Assembly (NCBI GenBank): GCA_041393015.1 | Contig: JAWKKV010000002.1 | Location: 372,001-436,000, forward strand | Length of the DNA: 64,000 nt | Direction of reading: 5' to 3' | DNA from: JAGQYH01 sp041393015 | GTDB lineage: Bacteria; Bacteroidota; Bacteroidia; Chitinophagales; JADIYW01 | In this document: piece after piece, positions 17,740-26,405 of the stretch | Position numbering within the stretch: position 1 is the stretch's first letter | Layout of the letters: each line of letters begins with the position of its first letter | Translations under genes and position numbers: made by a program | The notes under the pieces: model-generated | Databases searched by the model: none | Told to the model about the DNA's origin: nothing | Seen by the model: only the letters and a program-made list of their open reading frames with translations

Positions 17740-18750
17740 TTACTTCTCCCAATAAACGCCAATCTTACCCATTGTTTTTCTATCCTCAATCATTTGGTGT
17801 ACTTCGCCTAATTGAGAAGCAGGATACATACCTCCAACATGAGGATCAATATCTCCATTTTTAGCCAACTCCACTAAACTTTCTAAGCAGTACTTCATGA
17901 TATCCGGTCGATGATCCGCTACTCGCAACATATTAATGGTGATAATGGATTGCGACTTCATTAGTAATTGAATAGGGGAAAAGATGCCAAAGTCAACTCC
18001 AAATTTGATTTTACCTAAAATATTATTGGTGTCATTTTGTGCAGCAGCGCCAAAAGCTACCATTCTACCAGTTTCGTTTAATAGTTTCATTCCTTTTTTA
18101 AATGGTAAGCCACCTAAACTATCAAAAACTATATCGATTGGTTCTTTGATTTCTTTGGCAAAATCATGCGTTCTATAATTGATAGGGTAGTCAACACCAT
18201 TCACTTTAATGTATTCTAACTTCTTATCGCTGCCTGCTGTTCCATAAATAGTACAACCTTTATTTCTACATAATTGTGTTAAAGCCGTACCAACGCCACC
18301 GGCCGCAGCTTGAATCAATACTTTGTCGCCCGGTAAAATATTAGTAACCACATGAGCAGCATAGAACGCTGTAGTATATTGCGTGGCCAAGGCTAAGGCC
18401 TTACCTGTATCGTAATCTTCTGAAATTTTAGACACCGCATCACCTGTAGTAATAACGGCTTGCGAATAACTGCCAAATCGCGTAAAAGCAATTACTCTAT
18501 CTCCAACTTCAACATTGGTAACGTTTTTTCCCTTCTCTTTAATTCTACCTACGGATTCATAACCAACTACTGCCGGCAATGGGGGACAGTCATTGTAATT
18601 TCCCTTTCTAGCCATAACATCTGCGAAATTGATTCCGAACGCCTCAACGTCTACTAAAACTTCGTCATCCTTAATAGATGGTAACTGTATATCTCTTAGC
18701 TCAAATGCTGTATCCGGACGGCCAAATTTTACAATGTAATATGCTTTCAT
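17740..18750 (-). CDS. Zinc-less MDR-type alcohol dehydrogenase / quinone oxidoreductase
   Basis: A 336-residue NADPH-dependent oxidoreductase of the medium-chain dehydrogenase/reductase superfamily. The GroES-like N-terminal half has GINFADVMARKGNY and VVGYESVGRI. The nucleotide-binding Rossmann motif is AAAGGVGTALTQL at about residues 149-161. The cysteine and histidine zinc ligands of classical alcohol dehydrogenases are absent, which points to the quinone-oxidoreductase (Qor/VAT-1-like) branch. The substrate is unknown. The gene is followed by queG on the same strand after an 87-base gap holding the hexamer repeat. Confidence 0.88.
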   Translation of the reverse strand: MKAYYIVKFGRPDTAFELRDIQLPSIKDDEVLVDVEAFGINFADVMARKGNYNDCPPLPAVVGYESVGRIKEKGKNVTNVEVGDRVIAFTRFGSYSQAVITTGDAVSKISEDYDTGKALALATQYTTAFYAAHVVTNILPGDKVLIQAAAGGVGTALTQLCRNKGCTIYGTAGSDKKLEYIKVNGVDYPINYRTHDFAKEIKEPIDIVFDSLGGLPFKKGMKLLNETGRMVAFGAAAQNDTNNILGKIKFGVDFGIFSPIQLLMKSQSIITINMLRVADHRPDIMKYCLESLVELAKNGDIDPHVGGMYPASQLGEVHQMIEDRKTMGKIGVYWEK

Positions 18751-18837
18751 AGTTGATCTTTAATTAGATGAATATAAGTATAATGTAATAGAGCTTGGAT
18801 AATTTTATATTGACAAAATACAAAGCTAAAATATAAA

Positions 18838-18867
18838 AGAGGTTGCTTCAATCGAAACAACCTCTTC
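18838..18867 (-). terminator. Intrinsic terminator after the esterase lipoprotein gene
   Basis: AGAGGTTG and CAACCTCT pair around CTTCAATCGAAA. On the minus strand the stem is followed by TTTTATATTTT. It lies 18 bases beyond the stop at 18886. Confidence 0.8.
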
Positions 18868-18885
18868 TATGGGTATATCTTTTAG

Positions 18886-20031
18886 TTAATTGCAAACACT
18901 AGGATCGCCTTGCTCACACTTTTTGTTAGGAGCATTAATACCTGTTTTAGATGTTTTACAGTTACCTTTTAAAACGTCGTAGATAAAGCTGCTTACATAA
19001 GCTACTTGGCTTTCCATTGATAACTTACCAAAACCATGATCACCGCCGCAAACAACTTTGAATTCTACGCAAGCTCCATTACTTTTTAATTTGTCATTTA
19101 AAGCTTGTCCTGCAAAAATAGATGGATTGGTATTGCACTTATAAATTTTACCTGCACCATTTTCAATAAATTCATCGCAAGTACCTTGCATAATAAATGT
19201 AGGAACGTTTTTATCTACATAGTTTAAAGTATTGATAGCTCCTCCGGCTAAAATATACTCTCCAGCCACTGTGGTAGACTGATTTTGATAAGAACCAATG
19301 CTGTTTAAAGTGCCTTCTCTTTCAACTAAAGCTTGTGGGATATCCTTATCGTCTAAATGAACTGCATTAAGAGTAGTGAATGCTCCGGCACTATGACCGC
19401 CAATAAAAATTTTATTCTCATCAATTCCTAACTGATCAGCATTAGCCTTTAAATAACGTATGGCTGCTTTTACATCTTGTGCTGCTCGATACCAAGCCTC
19501 ATTAAATCCACTGTAATTGTTTTTACAAGTAGCCATTCCTGTAGCATTCGGGAAGCCTATTCGGTAATCAACACTTACTCCAACGTAACCTTTCATAGCA
19601 AACCCTTCTCCGTATTGCTGCATGCCGTCTAAAGTCTTCATGAACCAACCGCCACCAAAAACAAAAATAACTGCAGGTCTATTTTTAGTATCATCTCCAA
19701 TAGGCGTATAAATATCCATCATAAGGTCTTTTGTTTGACCATTGTATTGCTTAACATCTGTTGCATACGTTACATGCGACTTCTTTACATCTTGAAAAAT
19801 ATGATCTTTATATCTTACACCATTTCGATTTGCAGTAGCTTTATAAGGTGTATTGGTAATAGCATAACCACCTTTTTGGGCGCCAGGTAAACTATTGTCG
19901 CCTTGTACAACTGCTGTAGTGCCATTCTTTATTCCTTGAGCAGCTATTAATTGATTTATTACATCACAACTTGAAAAGCTAAGAATAATTGCAAAGCAAG
20001 CTATCCAAAGCGTCATTGATTTAGTATTCAT
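18886..20031 (-). CDS. Alpha/beta-hydrolase (carboxylesterase-like) lipoprotein
   Basis: An exported serine hydrolase. I prefer the ATG at 20031 over the ATG 51 bases upstream, because it directly begins the signal peptide MNTKSMTLWIACFAIILSFSSC with lipobox FSSC. The oxyanion-hole motif FVFGGGWF is followed by the nucleophile elbow GGHSAG near residue 209. A late D (TCDEFI) and H (GGDHGF) are plausible remaining triad members. Several Cys pairs suggest disulfides outside the cytoplasm. The domain resembles the BD-FAE/carboxylesterase type acting on acetylated or feruloylated sugars, but the substrate is unknown. It is monocistronic with its own terminator. Confidence 0.85.
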   Translation of the reverse strand: MNTKSMTLWIACFAIILSFSSCDVINQLIAAQGIKNGTTAVVQGDNSLPGAQKGGYAITNTPYKATANRNGVRYKDHIFQDVKKSHVTYATDVKQYNGQTKDLMMDIYTPIGDDTKNRPAVIFVFGGGWFMKTLDGMQQYGEGFAMKGYVGVSVDYRIGFPNATGMATCKNNYSGFNEAWYRAAQDVKAAIRYLKANADQLGIDENKIFIGGHSAGAFTTLNAVHLDDKDIPQALVEREGTLNSIGSYQNQSTTVAGEYILAGGAINTLNYVDKNVPTFIMQGTCDEFIENGAGKIYKCNTNPSIFAGQALNDKLKSNGACVEFKVVCGGDHGFGKLSMESQVAYVSSFIYDVLKGNCKTSKTGINAPNKKCEQGDPSVCN

Positions 20032-20152
20032 AATTCCGTTTTTTGTATTTGTGCCAAAAATATGCCAATCTCTTAACTTCACCTAATTAATAGGTTAACA
20101 ATAATTAACGGCATAATCTTACCCTTTAGGATTCGTTACAAACTTCAATTGA

Positions 20153-20160
20153 TATTTTTG
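20153..20160 (+). promoter_or_regulatory. Candidate -7 box for the outer-membrane barrel gene
   Basis: TATTTTTG matches TAnnTTTG and ends 20 bases before the ATG at 20181. A weak -33-like TTCG lies 17 bases upstream. Confidence 0.55.
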
Positions 20161-20180
20161 CGCTAGCCAAGATCATAACA

Positions 20181-22682
20181 ATGAGATATATTTTACTTCC
20201 TTTTCTACTATTAGTTGGATTTACACAGTACGCTTTAGCACAAGGTCCTCCCGGAGCACCAGGCTACAACCAAGGTGCCCCAACCAGTGGTGGTATAACA
20301 GGTGTTGTTCTTAGTAATGAAGATGATTCTTTCATAGAATATGCAAATGTTATAGTAAAAGATTCTTCCAATAATATGATTAATGGGGTAATTACAGATA
20401 CTGAAGGAAAATTTATGGTAAAGAATATTCCGTTCGGACAGCCTGTCAATTTGGAAATTAGTTTTATAGGTTTTACGACAATCAACAAAACCATAACACT
20501 TTCAAAAGAAAATCCATTTCACCAAACAGGCATAATTAAAATGATGTCCGATACTGAGTTGCTGAAAGAAGTTCAAATAAAAGGAGAGCAAGTTGTTGTG
20601 CAAACTAGTTTAGATAAGAAAACTTATAATGTTGATAAAAGTGCCATTACTAAATCTAAGTCAGCATCTGACGTGTTAAACGAATTGCCATCTGTTAGTG
20701 TGGATGCCGATGGGAACATAAGTTTAAGAGGCAATGCTAATGTTCGAATATTAGTGGATGGAGAAAGTTCTTTGGCGGCTAGTGGAAATATTGAATTGAT
20801 ACTACAGCAAATTCCAGCAGAATCAATTGAAAAAATTGATGTAGTAACCAATCCATCGGCAAAATATGATCCAGATGGAACATCAGGTATTATCAATATC
20901 ATATTGAAAAAGGAAAAACAAAGAGGTATTAATGGTACCATTAGTGCAGGATATGGCACTTGGGATAAATACAATGCGGCAACATTTATTAATTACAAGA
21001 AAAATAAATTTGGCTTAACGGCTAACTATAATTTCAGATATACCGATTCGTATAGAAACGGCTTTCTTAAAAGAACAACCAATAGCGAAGGTGTTGAAAG
21101 TGTCTTAGATCAAACCAGTAAGTCAGATAATGATAATATGTCTCACTTTGGAAGACTTGGGTTGACATATAATCCAAATAAAAAGAACACACTAAGTTTT
21201 AGCGTTCTCACCAATATGTTTCAATTTAATCGTGATGCCATCCTTTCAACTAATATTTTTAATGGAATGGATAGCACTGCTTACGACTCCAATAGAGAGT
21301 CTTTATTTAATGGCACTGGTGTGTTTTCAAGTGGAAGTATTTATCATACGGTGAAATTTAAAGAAGAAAGTGCTGAAGTAAAATATGGTGCGAATTATTC
21401 TGTGTTCCGTGGTAATTTTGATGGAGGCTTCAGGGAAGATTCCATTGTTATAGGTAATTCTTTTTTCTTAACAGCTCAAGAAACGGAAGTTGATGCTATA
21501 TCGCATTCATTAGAAATTCCAGTAGATTTTACGTTTCCCATAAATGATGATATTACAGAAGAGTTTGGTTTGAATAGTTCATTTAACTGGAGAGAGGCTG
21601 ATTTTACTTCTCGCTCTAAATTTTTTGAAAACGATGATTTTAGTTTAGATGAAGCACTTTTAAATGTATTTAATTACAAAGAACAAAACCATGCCGTCTA
21701 TTTCAATCATATTCATAAAATTAATAGGTTTAGTTATCAAGTTGGTTTACGATTAGAAGAAGTATTTATAAATGCTAACGTTGAATCCCTTTCTGAAGGA
21801 ACTCAAACTTTTAAAAGAGATTATTTTGGCTGGTATCCGAGTGTTTTCTTACGACAGAGCTTTGGCAAGGATGAAAAATCACTTCATGAACTACAAGTAA
21901 GTTACTCTAGAAGAATCAATCGACCTAGTTTTAGAATCGTTAACCCATTTAGAGATTATACAGATCCACTAAATCCAAGAGAAGGTAATCCGTTTTTACA
22001 GCCTGAGTTTATTAACTCATTTGAATTAGGGTATAATAAAGTGTTTGATAAGGTGACTTTAAATTCAAGCCTATTTTACAAATTAACAACCGATCTTTTT
22101 ACGAGAATAAGCACATTAATTGAAGAGGATATAGTGTTAACTAGTTACGATAACATTGGAAAATCACATGAATTTGGTTGGGAAATTGTCAGTAAGTTTA
22201 AAGTCTTAAAATGGTGGGATTTGGAAATGGATTTCAATATTTCTAAAAACTACATTAGAGGAGAAACCTTAAATTTCTCCTTAAACAATGAAAATATTTC
22301 CTACGGTGGGAAAGCTACAACTACCATGCGATACAAAGGGTTTGAAGCGCAAATTATCGGTAGGTATCGTGGACCTCAAATTACTTCACAAGGGGAGCAA
22401 AATGGTTTTGGTACGTTAGATATTTCTTTAAAGCAAGATATTTTAAAAAAGAAAGGTTCTATAACTTTCTCAGCTAATGATTTAACCAATTCAGTTGAAA
22501 GAACAGGTAATACCATTGGAGAGAATTTTACTTCGGAATTTCGAAACAAAAGAGAAACAAGAATTTTTTGGTTAACCTTTAGCTATGGCTTTGGAAAAAT
22601 GGGAGCGATGTTCAATAAAAGAGCCAATAGACGAAATGGAGGTGATGATGATGATGGAGGCGGAGAAGAAGGTGTATTTTAA
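20181..22682 (+). CDS. Outer-membrane beta-barrel protein with carboxypeptidase-like and plug domains
   Basis: An 833-residue TonB-receptor-like protein of the Bacteroidota outer-membrane barrel type. The signal peptide ends ...ALAQ at about residue 21. A carboxypeptidase-regulatory-like beta-sandwich (about 35-120) has ITGVVLSNEDD and ADTEGKF-like motifs. A plug-like domain (about 135-245) has SDVLNELPSVSVDADGNISLRGNANVRILVDG. The rest is a strand-rich barrel. The C-terminus is a short run of Gly, Asp and Glu, then GVF, in place of the usual terminal aromatic strand. No SusD partner is beside it, so the substrate is unknown. It converges on the rhomboid gene. Confidence 0.88.
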   Translation: MRYILLPFLLLVGFTQYALAQGPPGAPGYNQGAPTSGGITGVVLSNEDDSFIEYANVIVKDSSNNMINGVITDTEGKFMVKNIPFGQPVNLEISFIGFTTINKTITLSKENPFHQTGIIKMMSDTELLKEVQIKGEQVVVQTSLDKKTYNVDKSAITKSKSASDVLNELPSVSVDADGNISLRGNANVRILVDGESSLAASGNIELILQQIPAESIEKIDVVTNPSAKYDPDGTSGIINIILKKEKQRGINGTISAGYGTWDKYNAATFINYKKNKFGLTANYNFRYTDSYRNGFLKRTTNSEGVESVLDQTSKSDNDNMSHFGRLGLTYNPNKKNTLSFSVLTNMFQFNRDAILSTNIFNGMDSTAYDSNRESLFNGTGVFSSGSIYHTVKFKEESAEVKYGANYSVFRGNFDGGFREDSIVIGNSFFLTAQETEVDAISHSLEIPVDFTFPINDDITEEFGLNSSFNWREADFTSRSKFFENDDFSLDEALLNVFNYKEQNHAVYFNHIHKINRFSYQVGLRLEEVFINANVESLSEGTQTFKRDYFGWYPSVFLRQSFGKDEKSLHELQVSYSRRINRPSFRIVNPFRDYTDPLNPREGNPFLQPEFINSFELGYNKVFDKVTLNSSLFYKLTTDLFTRISTLIEEDIVLTSYDNIGKSHEFGWEIVSKFKVLKWWDLEMDFNISKNYIRGETLNFSLNNENISYGGKATTTMRYKGFEAQIIGRYRGPQITSQGEQNGFGTLDISLKQDILKKKGSITFSANDLTNSVERTGNTIGENFTSEFRNKRETRIFWLTFSYGFGKMGAMFNKRANRRNGGDDDDGGGEEGVF

Positions 22683-22697
22683 CATCCAATTGGTTTA

Positions 22698-23399
22698 TTA
22701 TTTATATTTATCAATCTTCTCTATAAAATCTCCAAAGCTTCTTTTTTCTTGTATAAGTTCTTCCTCTTCCATCCATTCTGGTTGTTTAGCTTTATCTATT
22801 TTTCTAAATAGATAAGCTAGCCATCCACCAGATACGGCGCCCATTAAATGTGATTCCCAAGAGATGCCTTCTTTACCTGGGAAAACACCATAAGCCATTC
22901 CACCATAGAAAAATGCTATAATAAGCGATAAAGCGATGGATTTCATATCGCCTCGAAATATGCCACTGAAAAATATAAACCCAAACAAACCATATACTAA
23001 CCCACTAGCCCCAATATGAAATGTTCCACCTCTAGCCAACAACCATACAAACAATCCTGTTAGTAGATAGATCAATATAAAAACGGTATAAGCTACTTTT
23101 TTATAAGCAATAAATAGAATGGCAGACAAAACAAAGAAAGGAAGAGAGTTAGATATTATATGACTCCATTCACCATGAAGAAAAGGAGAGAGGAATACAC
23201 CTTTAAGACCTGTGATATCTCTTGGCAATACACCTAAGTAACTTAATCTTATTCCTAATATATATTCAATAATTTCAACTATCCACATAATTAAAAGGAA
23301 TAAAAGAGGTAGCCAAAGCCCAGGCCAAATGTATCTGATTGGTTTCATAGATCTAAATATTACCTTGCTTGTACGAGTCAAACTTAAATATTGATTCAA
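22698..23399 (-). CDS. Rhomboid-family intramembrane serine protease
   Basis: A 233-residue, six-helix membrane protease that cleaves membrane-spanning substrates. The HGEWSHIISNSLPF segment resembles the conserved HxxWxHIxxN loop/helix. The catalytic serine is in HIGASGLVYG, and the catalytic histidine is in WESHLMGAVSGG. The start is uncertain: the ATG at 23399 gives a 17-residue extension before MKPIRYIWPG, whose ATG at 23348 is a good alternative. The gene is convergent with the barrel gene, 15 bases apart, with no clear terminator between. Confidence 0.92.
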   Translation of the reverse strand: MNQYLSLTRTSKVIFRSMKPIRYIWPGLWLPLLFLLIMWIVEIIEYILGIRLSYLGVLPRDITGLKGVFLSPFLHGEWSHIISNSLPFFVLSAILFIAYKKVAYTVFILIYLLTGLFVWLLARGGTFHIGASGLVYGLFGFIFFSGIFRGDMKSIALSLIIAFFYGGMAYGVFPGKEGISWESHLMGAVSGGWLAYLFRKIDKAKQPEWMEEEELIQEKRSFGDFIEKIDKYK

Positions 23400-23540
23400 T
23401 ACTAATGATACTTAAACTTAATTAAAATTAAAAACATTCATTTTGGCCTAATCATCAGTATTTGTTGAGACTTTAAATGTCATTTACATTAACTGTTCAT
23501 AAAGAAAGGATTTAAAAGAGTGGTGGTCTATATTTTTTTT

Positions 23541-23548
23541 TAGATTTG
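23541..23548 (+). promoter_or_regulatory. Candidate -7 box for the transhydrogenase operon
   Basis: TAGATTTG matches TAnnTTTG exactly and ends 23 bases before the ATG at 23572. The -33 region is a run of T and has no clear TTTG at ideal spacing. Confidence 0.5.
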
Positions 23549-23571
23549 TTTGGCTAAAATCGCCTACTATA

Positions 23572-24705
23572 ATGGTAATAGGAGTCTTAAAAGAACCCGG
23601 AGAAGAAAACAGAGTTGCCCTCTTGCCGGGAGAGGTAAAAACGATAATTGGAATGAATGTGGCTGTTTGGGTAGAATCAAGCGCCGGTGCTAAAGCATTT
23701 CAGACAGATGCTGACTATAAAGAAGTTGGTGGTGAGATAAAAGATAGAAGCTCTATTTTACAAGGAGCTGATATTGTTTTGCAAATCAATGAGGTGAGCA
23801 AAGAAGATATGTCTGCTATACCTTCGGGAAAGGTAGTTATGTCGATGTTGTCGCCATTGGCTAATCACGATTTGATCCGCCACGCACAATCTTGTAGTTT
23901 GACTACTTTTAGTATGGATTTCGTTCCAAGAACGACAAGGGCGCAAGCGATGGATGTGTTATCATCAATGGCATCAGTGGCAGGTTACAAAGCTGTTCTA
24001 AAAGCAGCAAATGCTTTACCGCACTTTTTTCCAATGTATATTACTGCCGCCGGAAGTATAAAACCATCAAAACTTTTAGTATTAGGAGCTGGAGTGGCTG
24101 GCTTACAAGCCATTGCAACCGCGAGAAAATTAGGAGCCGTAGTAGAAGCATTTGATGTGCGTTCTGCTGTGAAAGAAGAAGTAATGAGTTTAGGTGCCAA
24201 GTTTGTTGAAGTGGAAGGCGCAACGGAAGATAAAGGTGCTGGTGGTTACGCTGTTGAACAAACAGAAGAGTTTAAGAAGAAACAAACTCAAATGATTCAA
24301 GATCATGCTATTAAATCAGATGTTGTCATTTGTACTGCTCAAATTCCTGGAAGAAGAGCACCTTTGTTAATTACAAAAGAAACGGTTGAAGCTATGAAAC
24401 CTGGTTCAGTCATTATTGACATGGCTGCATCAACAGGTGGAAACTGTGAATTAACAGAAAATGATGCAACTATCGTTAGGCATGAGGTTACCATTATTGG
24501 TGATTCAAATTTACCGGGCTCAATGTCGGTAGATGCCAGTTTTATGTATGGTAAAAATATGATCAACTTCTTAAAATTGATTGTAGATAAAGAAGGCAAT
24601 TTGAATTTGAATTGGGAAGACGATATCGTTGCCGGAACTTGTATCACACATACAGGTGAAATTAAAAATGAGAGAGTTAAAAAAGTTATAGAAGCCAATA
24701 ATTAA
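23572..24705 (+). CDS. pntAA: NAD(P) transhydrogenase subunit alpha, NAD-binding part (PntAA)
   Basis: The 377-residue domain I of proton-translocating transhydrogenase, which binds NAD(H) on the cytosolic side. Seen are the N-terminal IGVLKEPGEENRVALLPGEV, the RAQAMDVLSSMASVAGYKAVL helix, the GAGVAGLQAIATARKLGA nucleotide-binding motif at about residues 172-189, and the IPGRRAPLLIT loop. The protein ends just after domain I (HTGEIKN... then NN) and has no membrane helices. In three-gene transhydrogenases a short pntAB supplies helices 1-4; here pntB follows after only 5 bases, so pntAB is not at this locus. Confidence 0.95.
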   Translation: MVIGVLKEPGEENRVALLPGEVKTIIGMNVAVWVESSAGAKAFQTDADYKEVGGEIKDRSSILQGADIVLQINEVSKEDMSAIPSGKVVMSMLSPLANHDLIRHAQSCSLTTFSMDFVPRTTRAQAMDVLSSMASVAGYKAVLKAANALPHFFPMYITAAGSIKPSKLLVLGAGVAGLQAIATARKLGAVVEAFDVRSAVKEEVMSLGAKFVEVEGATEDKGAGGYAVEQTEEFKKKQTQMIQDHAIKSDVVICTAQIPGRRAPLLITKETVEAMKPGSVIIDMAASTGGNCELTENDATIVRHEVTIIGDSNLPGSMSVDASFMYGKNMINFLKLIVDKEGNLNLNWEDDIVAGTCITHTGEIKNERVKKVIEANN

Positions 24706-24710
24706 AGGAA

Positions 24711-26114
24711 ATGTTAGAAGGAACTTTAAATCATATCATGCAGATAATGTATCTGTTATCTGCAGTTGCTTTCATAGTAGGTTTAAAACTACAGAGTTCA
24801 CCAGATTCTGCTAAGCGAGGTAATATTTGGGCTGCTTTTGGGATGGGATTGGCGACATTCGCCACCATTGTAATTTACGGATACAGTTCTGATTCTACCG
24901 TGCTGCAATACGCTATAGTGTTTGCTGCTATTGCCATAGGTGGCTTAGTTGGTGGCTATATGGCGAAGACGGTTAAGATGACCGCCATGCCGGAAATGGT
25001 ATCATTCTTCAATGGAATGGGAGGTGCCACTGCAGTAGCTATTGCAGTAGCGGAATATGGCGGCTGGGCAGCTAGAGAAAATGGATCTATTGGTGAATTT
25101 TTATCGCTTTGGTTCGGATTGGTGATTGGCGGTGTTGCTTTTACAGGAAGTTTAATAGCATACGGTAAATTGCAAGGAAAGATTAAAGATAAAGTATTGC
25201 CGGGCCAGCAAATCATCAACTTAATAGTGTTGATTGCAATGGCTGTTTTGGGCTATTTATTAGTCACTACTGGTAATGTATTATTCTTATATGCCATTGT
25301 GGTGTTATCGCTAATCTACGGTGTTTTATTTGTAATGCCTATTGGAGGAGCTGATATGCCGGTTGTTATTTCATTATTGAACTCATTTACGGGTATTGCC
25401 GCTACTTTTGCAGGATTGTTGTTCAACAACCAAGCAATGATTATTGGCGGTATCTTAGTAGGTAGTGCCGGTACTATTCTTACCGTATTGATGTGTCAAG
25501 CGATGAATAGATCATTGTGGAACGTATTAGTTGGAGCCTTTGGTGGCGGATCTGGTGAAAGTAGCGCTGCTGCCGGAGAACAAGTGCACAAAGAAGCTAA
25601 TATTACCGATGTTGCCATTATGTGTAATTATGCAGAGAGAGTAATTATTGTACCTGGATATGGTATGGCGGTAGCTCAAGCGCAACACGCTGTTCACGAA
25701 GTAGAAAAATTATTAGAATCTAATGGTGTTGACGTAAAATATGCAATTCATCCTGTAGCGGGTAGAATGCCGGGTCACATGAATGTTCTTTTAGCGGAAG
25801 CTGATGTTCCTTATCCTAAATTGTTAGAAATGGATGATGCCAATCCATTGTTTAAAAATACAGACGTAGTTTTAGTTATTGGAGCAAATGACGTTGTAAA
25901 TCCAGCGGCTAATGATGATCCGGGAAGTCCAATCTACGGGATGCCTATCTTAAATGTTGTAGAAGCCAAACAAGTAATTATTTTAAAAAGAAGTATGAAA
26001 CCGGGTTATGCTGGTATTGAAAACCCATTATTCTTTAAGGATAACTCTAAAATGCTTTTTGGTGATGCAAAAGATTCAATAGCAAATCTTGGAGCGGAGA
26101 TTAAAGGGATGTAA
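24711..26114 (+). CDS. pntB: NAD(P) transhydrogenase subunit beta (PntB)
   Basis: 467 residues. The first about 280 form the membrane part of the proton channel (conserved EMPEMVSFFNGMGGATAVAIA and MPIGGADMPVVISLLNS). The last about 180 are the NADP(H)-binding domain III, with VIIVPGYGMAVAQAQHAVHE, HPVAGRMPGHMNVLLAEA and IGANDVVNPAA. Together with PntAA it would reduce NADP+ with NADH, driven by the proton gradient. The start matches the usual PntB N-terminus, so the missing PntAB helices are not fused here. It is in an operon with pntAA. Confidence 0.96.
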   Translation: MLEGTLNHIMQIMYLLSAVAFIVGLKLQSSPDSAKRGNIWAAFGMGLATFATIVIYGYSSDSTVLQYAIVFAAIAIGGLVGGYMAKTVKMTAMPEMVSFFNGMGGATAVAIAVAEYGGWAARENGSIGEFLSLWFGLVIGGVAFTGSLIAYGKLQGKIKDKVLPGQQIINLIVLIAMAVLGYLLVTTGNVLFLYAIVVLSLIYGVLFVMPIGGADMPVVISLLNSFTGIAATFAGLLFNNQAMIIGGILVGSAGTILTVLMCQAMNRSLWNVLVGAFGGGSGESSAAAGEQVHKEANITDVAIMCNYAERVIIVPGYGMAVAQAQHAVHEVEKLLESNGVDVKYAIHPVAGRMPGHMNVLLAEADVPYPKLLEMDDANPLFKNTDVVLVIGANDVVNPAANDDPGSPIYGMPILNVVEAKQVIILKRSMKPGYAGIENPLFFKDNSKMLFGDAKDSIANLGAEIKGM

Positions 26115-26405
26115 CTTACTGTTAGTGACTCTATAATAAGGTCGATTTTGCGATAAAATTTGACTCGAGACGTTTTGTGAAGCAGCAATCTGTTCAAAGT
26201 CGACAGCAATTTCATAAGATTGCTTCAGTCGAAAAGTTGATTCTATTTACTAATTCATGATTTTCTTCACTAAATCGATTTGTCGTGCGTAGGTTTTGCT
26301 AGAGAATTTTTTTTAAGTTAGTATTCGTTAAACATCTATAAAATTCAATCGATTAGATTTAGATAAGTCCTTAATCCAACGTACTTTTGAAGTACAAACA
26401 GAATT
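26115..26405. other. Gap between pntB and the M20 dipeptidase gene
   Basis: 291 bases without a credible gene. An imperfect inverted pair (GAAGCAGCAATCT near 26178 and AGATTGCTTC near 26217) could form a hairpin after pntB. A TACTTTTG box at 26382-26389 is a candidate promoter for the downstream dipeptidase gene. Confidence 0.4.
26382..26389 (+). promoter_or_regulatory. Candidate -7 box for the M20 dipeptidase gene
   Basis: TACTTTTG matches TAnnTTTG and ends 16 bases before the ATG at 26406. No strong -33 element was found. Confidence 0.5.

Noticed and set aside
20032..20082. N-terminal extension of the esterase lipoprotein
   Set aside because: The extra 17 residues are polar and precede a perfect lipoprotein signal, so the ATG at 20031 is preferred.
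24339..24698. 119-residue minus-strand frame inside pntAA
   Set aside because: It is a shadow of a clearly coding sequence with family-defining motifs on the plus strand.
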